A DNA stretch of 15,730 nucleotides, from contig JAVBKP010000090.1 of NCBI GenBank assembly GCA_031553975.1, positions 1-15,730 of the forward strand, read 5' to 3'. Under the pieces are notes generated by a model. That model was given only the letters and a program-made list of their open reading frames with translations, was not told the origin of the DNA and did no database searches. Of this stretch, positions 12,783 through 15,730 are shown piece by piece. How positions within the stretch are numbered: position 1 is the first letter of the stretch; each line of letters starts with the position of its first letter. Source of the stretch: JAVBKP01 sp031553975 (GTDB lineage: Bacteria > Bacillota > Clostridia > Peptostreptococcales > Anaerovoracaceae). A program made the position numbers and the translations under genes.

Positions 12783-15554
12783 ATGAACAAAAGGAGTACA
12801 AATCAGATCATATCATTTTGCTTAACATTGGCCATGATTCTGACCATGTGGTCAGGAATGCCTTTGACAGCATCAGCAGATGTGGGGTCAGTGAGCGATG
12901 ATTACCAAATAACGGGGGCTACCACAAGTACAGCTGCTATGACAGGGGTGTGGGCGTCTGGTACTGGAATTACCTTGGTTAGTGGAGATGCGTTGCATTT
13001 GAAAAATACTACGCCAGATGCTGTGACAATCACTTTAAGTGGAATAGGCAGATTTGTAATCGATGGGCAAGGCAAGACCTTTGAGAATCTACACATCGTA
13101 GCAGAGGACGATGCAGATTTGACAATTTCTAATATAACCATGAGTGCAGCCACGACTGCCATTGAATTAAAAGGAGATGACAATAAGCTTGCATTGAACA
13201 ACTGCACCATTTCAGGTGGATTAATCGCAATCAAAGCTACCAATACAGTAATTGAAGGGCAAAATAGGGTACGCATCAATGGAGGAATCGTTGATGGTGG
13301 AAACTTGACTGTCAGTGGACTGGTAGTGAGTAGCAGTGGCATAAAGGCACTTGATGCTACCAATGGCAATATTGTATTAAGTGGGAACAATGAAATTGCT
13401 GTTCACAGTGGGGGACTTGATGCTATTTATGCAATGAATGTCATAATGCTTAATGGCAACTTATATGTGAATGCATCAGGCGGTAGAAATGCCATCAGAG
13501 CCACTACAAATATGGCATTGACGGGGCAAAATGTAACCGTAACAGGTGGAGGTGCTGCCACATTAGATAATGACAATGGTTTAAAAGCTGGATTAAACAT
13601 CAATATTAACCTTACAGGAGATTTGGTTGCTGTGGGTGGCAAGGGAAGTGGTATTTTTGCTGGGGCATCAGCTACCATAAAGGCTAATAATATTAGCGTA
13701 AGTGGTGGATCAGGTTTTGATGGTACAGGTGGCAAAGGAATCTATACAGCAGATTTCCTTAGCATAAATGCAAATTCTATTTTGGCAAATGGAGGCAATG
13801 CTACTACCGACGGTGGTGTAGCCATTTGGGGTGATGACGGTGTCAGCATTACGGCAGTTTCTGTGGAGGCTACTGGTGGAAATGGAACAAATGCCAAAGG
13901 AGGACGTGGGATCGCTGGTAGCGAGGGTGTGACCAGCTATGTGAATATCAGTGCAGGCTCTATTCTAGCAAAAGGGGGCAATGGACCCACAAATGGCGGT
14001 AAAGCAATCATAGCTTATACAGAAGTGAACTTAACATCACCTGCTATCACCGTGAGAGGTGGCGATGGAGATATAAATGGTGGAGCAGGCGTCTATGTTA
14101 ACAATGGAATCATTGGAATAACAGGTGCTGCTGATATATCATCAGGAAATGCCAACATTGGTTTTAGCGATTACGGTCTACATGGCGGTGCAACAGGGCA
14201 GACATATCTTACCATTACAGGGTCTTCCAACATTAGAAGTGGAAACAGTACAGGTGGGGCAGCCAATGTTGCTTTGCATACAAACCAAATTCATATCAAC
14301 AATACAGCGCCTCTTACCATTCAAGGGGGAAATGCTGGTGTATACGATAATAGTACAGTCAATGCTGCCTTGAATATAGCTGGTGGATCCATAAATCTTT
14401 CTAGCATAACAGGAACAGGTATAATCCATTGGATCGGTGGCACAAGTGGAGGTGCTATGTCAATGCCAGCACTTATCAGCGGTTCCCAAGAATTGTCACA
14501 TGATGGTATTCAAAATGCAAACTGGTATGTGATTACCACCACAGCAGCTGCGGGAAATTCCGCCACAATAGCGGCCATAAGCTTTGCGCCGAAAGCACCC
14601 GTTAACATTAGGGTGAACCACTTAATGGGCAGCAACTTGCAAGAGGGCAACAGCAATGTAGGAGCAGGTACTACCATAGTTACATTGCAAGGATCAACGT
14701 TTGGCGGACTAACATATGGAACGCCTTATTGGACATATAACCTTGGGGGAGCCAGTGCAGCAGCATTCCTATTAAGTGGCACAAGCATTATAGCAAGCCC
14801 ATCGGCACTGACAGCGGGGGCGTACAATATTACAGTATCGGCTACTTACAAAGACGATTTGCTTACACCAGCTGGCATTACAACCACAAAAGCCATTTTG
14901 ATTTCTGTGGCGGCAAAGGCTGTTTTAGGTAGCACGGACACAAGTGAATCTGGGTCAAGTGTATCAGGTTCAGGCTCCACCTCTACTGGAGGATCAAATC
15001 CCTTTGATCGAATAACAGATATCCCAGCTGATCACTGGGCAGCAGATGCCATTGAATATGTTATGGATCGTGGCATCATGGAAGGCACAGGAAATAACAA
15101 GTTCAGCCCTGCATTGCAGGCTAACAGAGCCATGGTTGTGAAAACATTGGCCAATAAGGAAAAAGTATTCGAAAATATGTATAAATCCAGTCCCTATATA
15201 GATGTGAAGATAGGCGAGTGGTATGGACCTGCAGTGGCATGGGGAACGGAAAAAAAGATAGTATTCGGAGTGGGTCATAACAAATTTGAGCCAATGCGTC
15301 AGATAACGCGCCAAGAAATGGCGGCAGTACTGTACAGGTATTCCATTTTCAAAGGCAAAGACGTGACCACAAAAGCAGAGCTAAACAAATTCACAGACAA
15401 AGAGCAAGTAGCAAGCTGGGCAAAACCAGCCATGATATGGGCAGTAGAAAAAGGCATATTCAGCGGCAGACCAAACAATATACTAGATCCGAGAGGAATG
15501 GCCACAAGAGCAGAGCTTGCCACAATCCTGTACAAATATTCGCAGATGAAGTAA
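12783..15554 (+). CDS. Secreted beta-helix surface protein with three SLH motifs
   Basis: This 923-residue protein has a signal peptide cleaved after residue 32 (PLTASA before DVGS). Residues of about 40-560 are a long Gly/Asn/Ser/Thr-rich array of short beta-strands, typical of a right-handed parallel beta-helix. From about 190 to 470 it shows repeats of roughly 33-38 residues of the form GGxGxxxxGGxxI...I/V...I/V-x-A/V-x-GG, as in NISVSGGSGFDGTGGKGIYT and SILANGGNATTDGGVAIW. Residues of about 600-715 look Ig- or cadherin-like (TPYWTYNLGGASAAAFLLSG, TAGAYNITVSATYKDD). A Ser/Gly/Thr linker follows. Three SLH motifs (about 744-790, 802-853, 869-923) should bind it to pyruvylated secondary wall polymer: DIPADHWAADAIEYVMDRGI, IDVKIGEWYGPAVAWGTEKK and FTDKEQVASWAKPAMIWAVE. 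It is transcribed alone from the promoter at 12672. It may be an adhesin or polysaccharide-binding protein; no catalytic residues are evident. Confidence 0.88.
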   Translation: MNKRSTNQIISFCLTLAMILTMWSGMPLTASADVGSVSDDYQITGATTSTAAMTGVWASGTGITLVSGDALHLKNTTPDAVTITLSGIGRFVIDGQGKTFENLHIVAEDDADLTISNITMSAATTAIELKGDDNKLALNNCTISGGLIAIKATNTVIEGQNRVRINGGIVDGGNLTVSGLVVSSSGIKALDATNGNIVLSGNNEIAVHSGGLDAIYAMNVIMLNGNLYVNASGGRNAIRATTNMALTGQNVTVTGGGAATLDNDNGLKAGLNININLTGDLVAVGGKGSGIFAGASATIKANNISVSGGSGFDGTGGKGIYTADFLSINANSILANGGNATTDGGVAIWGDDGVSITAVSVEATGGNGTNAKGGRGIAGSEGVTSYVNISAGSILAKGGNGPTNGGKAIIAYTEVNLTSPAITVRGGDGDINGGAGVYVNNGIIGITGAADISSGNANIGFSDYGLHGGATGQTYLTITGSSNIRSGNSTGGAANVALHTNQIHINNTAPLTIQGGNAGVYDNSTVNAALNIAGGSINLSSITGTGIIHWIGGTSGGAMSMPALISGSQELSHDGIQNANWYVITTTAAAGNSATIAAISFAPKAPVNIRVNHLMGSNLQEGNSNVGAGTTIVTLQGSTFGGLTYGTPYWTYNLGGASAAAFLLSGTSIIASPSALTAGAYNITVSATYKDDLLTPAGITTTKAILISVAAKAVLGSTDTSESGSSVSGSGSTSTGGSNPFDRITDIPADHWAADAIEYVMDRGIMEGTGNNKFSPALQANRAMVVKTLANKEKVFENMYKSSPYIDVKIGEWYGPAVAWGTEKKIVFGVGHNKFEPMRQITRQEMAAVLYRYSIFKGKDVTTKAELNKFTDKEQVASWAKPAMIWAVEKGIFSGRPNNILDPRGMATRAELATILYKYSQMK

Positions 15555-15595
15555 GGCAACATAAGGGCACGGTTCAAGACTGCTGAAAAAATAAA

Positions 15596-15637
15596 AAAAT
15601 CCTCCGCTAACACCCAAACAAGCGGAGGATTTTCTAT
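15596..15637 (+). terminator. Strong intrinsic terminator after the SLH protein gene
   Basis: Perfect 13-base arms AAAATCCTCCGCT (15596-15608) and AGCGGAGGATTTT (15621-15633) enclose a 12-base loop and run into TTTTCTATTTA. The A-run before the stem makes it symmetrical, so it may also stop transcription arriving from the right on the minus strand. Confidence 0.88.
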
Positions 15638-15646
15638 TTATATATC

Positions 15647-15667
15647 TAAAATGCAAATAGCATTTTA
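15647..15667. terminator. Second, weak AT-rich hairpin
   Basis: TAAAATGC and GCATTTTA form an 8-base stem around AAATA, followed by TTC. It is AT-rich and probably minor; it may back up the preceding terminator or belong to a gene beyond the window. Nothing else is recognisable up to base 15730. Confidence 0.3.
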
Positions 15668-15730
15668 TTCAAGGTATTCCAAAACATTACTGTTTTGTAT
15701 GAATCTAAAAGTTAATTACCGTCTTCTATG

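Noticed and set aside
12902..13735. Minus-strand frames opposite the beta-helix region
   Set aside because: They arise from the repetitive codon usage of the real gene and have no ribosome binding site or family resemblance.
15713..15730. Possible end of a minus-strand gene (reads ...IEDGN then TAA)
   Set aside because: Only a few codons are visible. It would fit the bidirectional terminator at 15596-15637 but cannot be supported.

Overview
The window looks like a low-GC, endospore-forming member of the Clostridia, possibly in or near the Lachnospirales. The basis is the AT-rich sequence, the spore germination receptor genes, a glycine-rich spore-coat-like protein behind a SigK-like promoter, and a surface protein anchored by three SLH motifs. 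No tRNA, rRNA, CRISPR array, insertion sequence or phage gene was seen.

Layout. (1) 1-725, plus strand: the C-terminal end of spermidine synthase (speE), then a GerMN-domain lipoprotein. (2) 709-4193, minus strand: a germination receptor operon in which the A subunit (GerAA) and C subunit (GerAC) are fused into one 880-residue protein, followed by a short GerAB permease. (3) 4272-7246, plus strand: five tightly packed genes, namely a DUF5685-like protein, a J-domain protein with a Cys-rich tail, a small membrane protein and two uncharacterised soluble proteins. (4) 7252-8094, minus strand: glutamate racemase (murI) interrupted by an in-frame TAA at codon 199. (5) 8201-11716, plus strand: oligoendopeptidase F, NAD kinase and an RluA-type pseudouridine synthase. 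(6) 11713-12030, minus strand: the coat-like protein, built from a duplicated module. (7) 12031-12782, non-coding: a SigK-like promoter, a cluster of four hairpins that may be a small RNA, the frameshifted remnant of a secreted-protein gene, and a strong SigA-type promoter. (8) 12783-15554, plus strand: a 923-residue secreted beta-helix protein with C-terminal SLH motifs, closed by a strong terminator.

How it fits together. Germination (GerM-like protein, Ger receptor), spore coat and cell surface share the window with ordinary housekeeping genes. Genes are packed very tightly. All three convergent junctions overlap or nearly overlap, and the terminator-like hairpin of the minus-strand gene lies inside the opposing plus-strand coding region each time, strongly at two junctions and weakly at the third. 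Both divergent junctions carry overlapping candidate promoters. The points most worth a second look are the GerAA-GerAC fusion with its retained internal lipobox, the hairpin cluster at 12157-12321 with two nearly identical 7-base pyrimidine loops, and the interrupted racemase gene.
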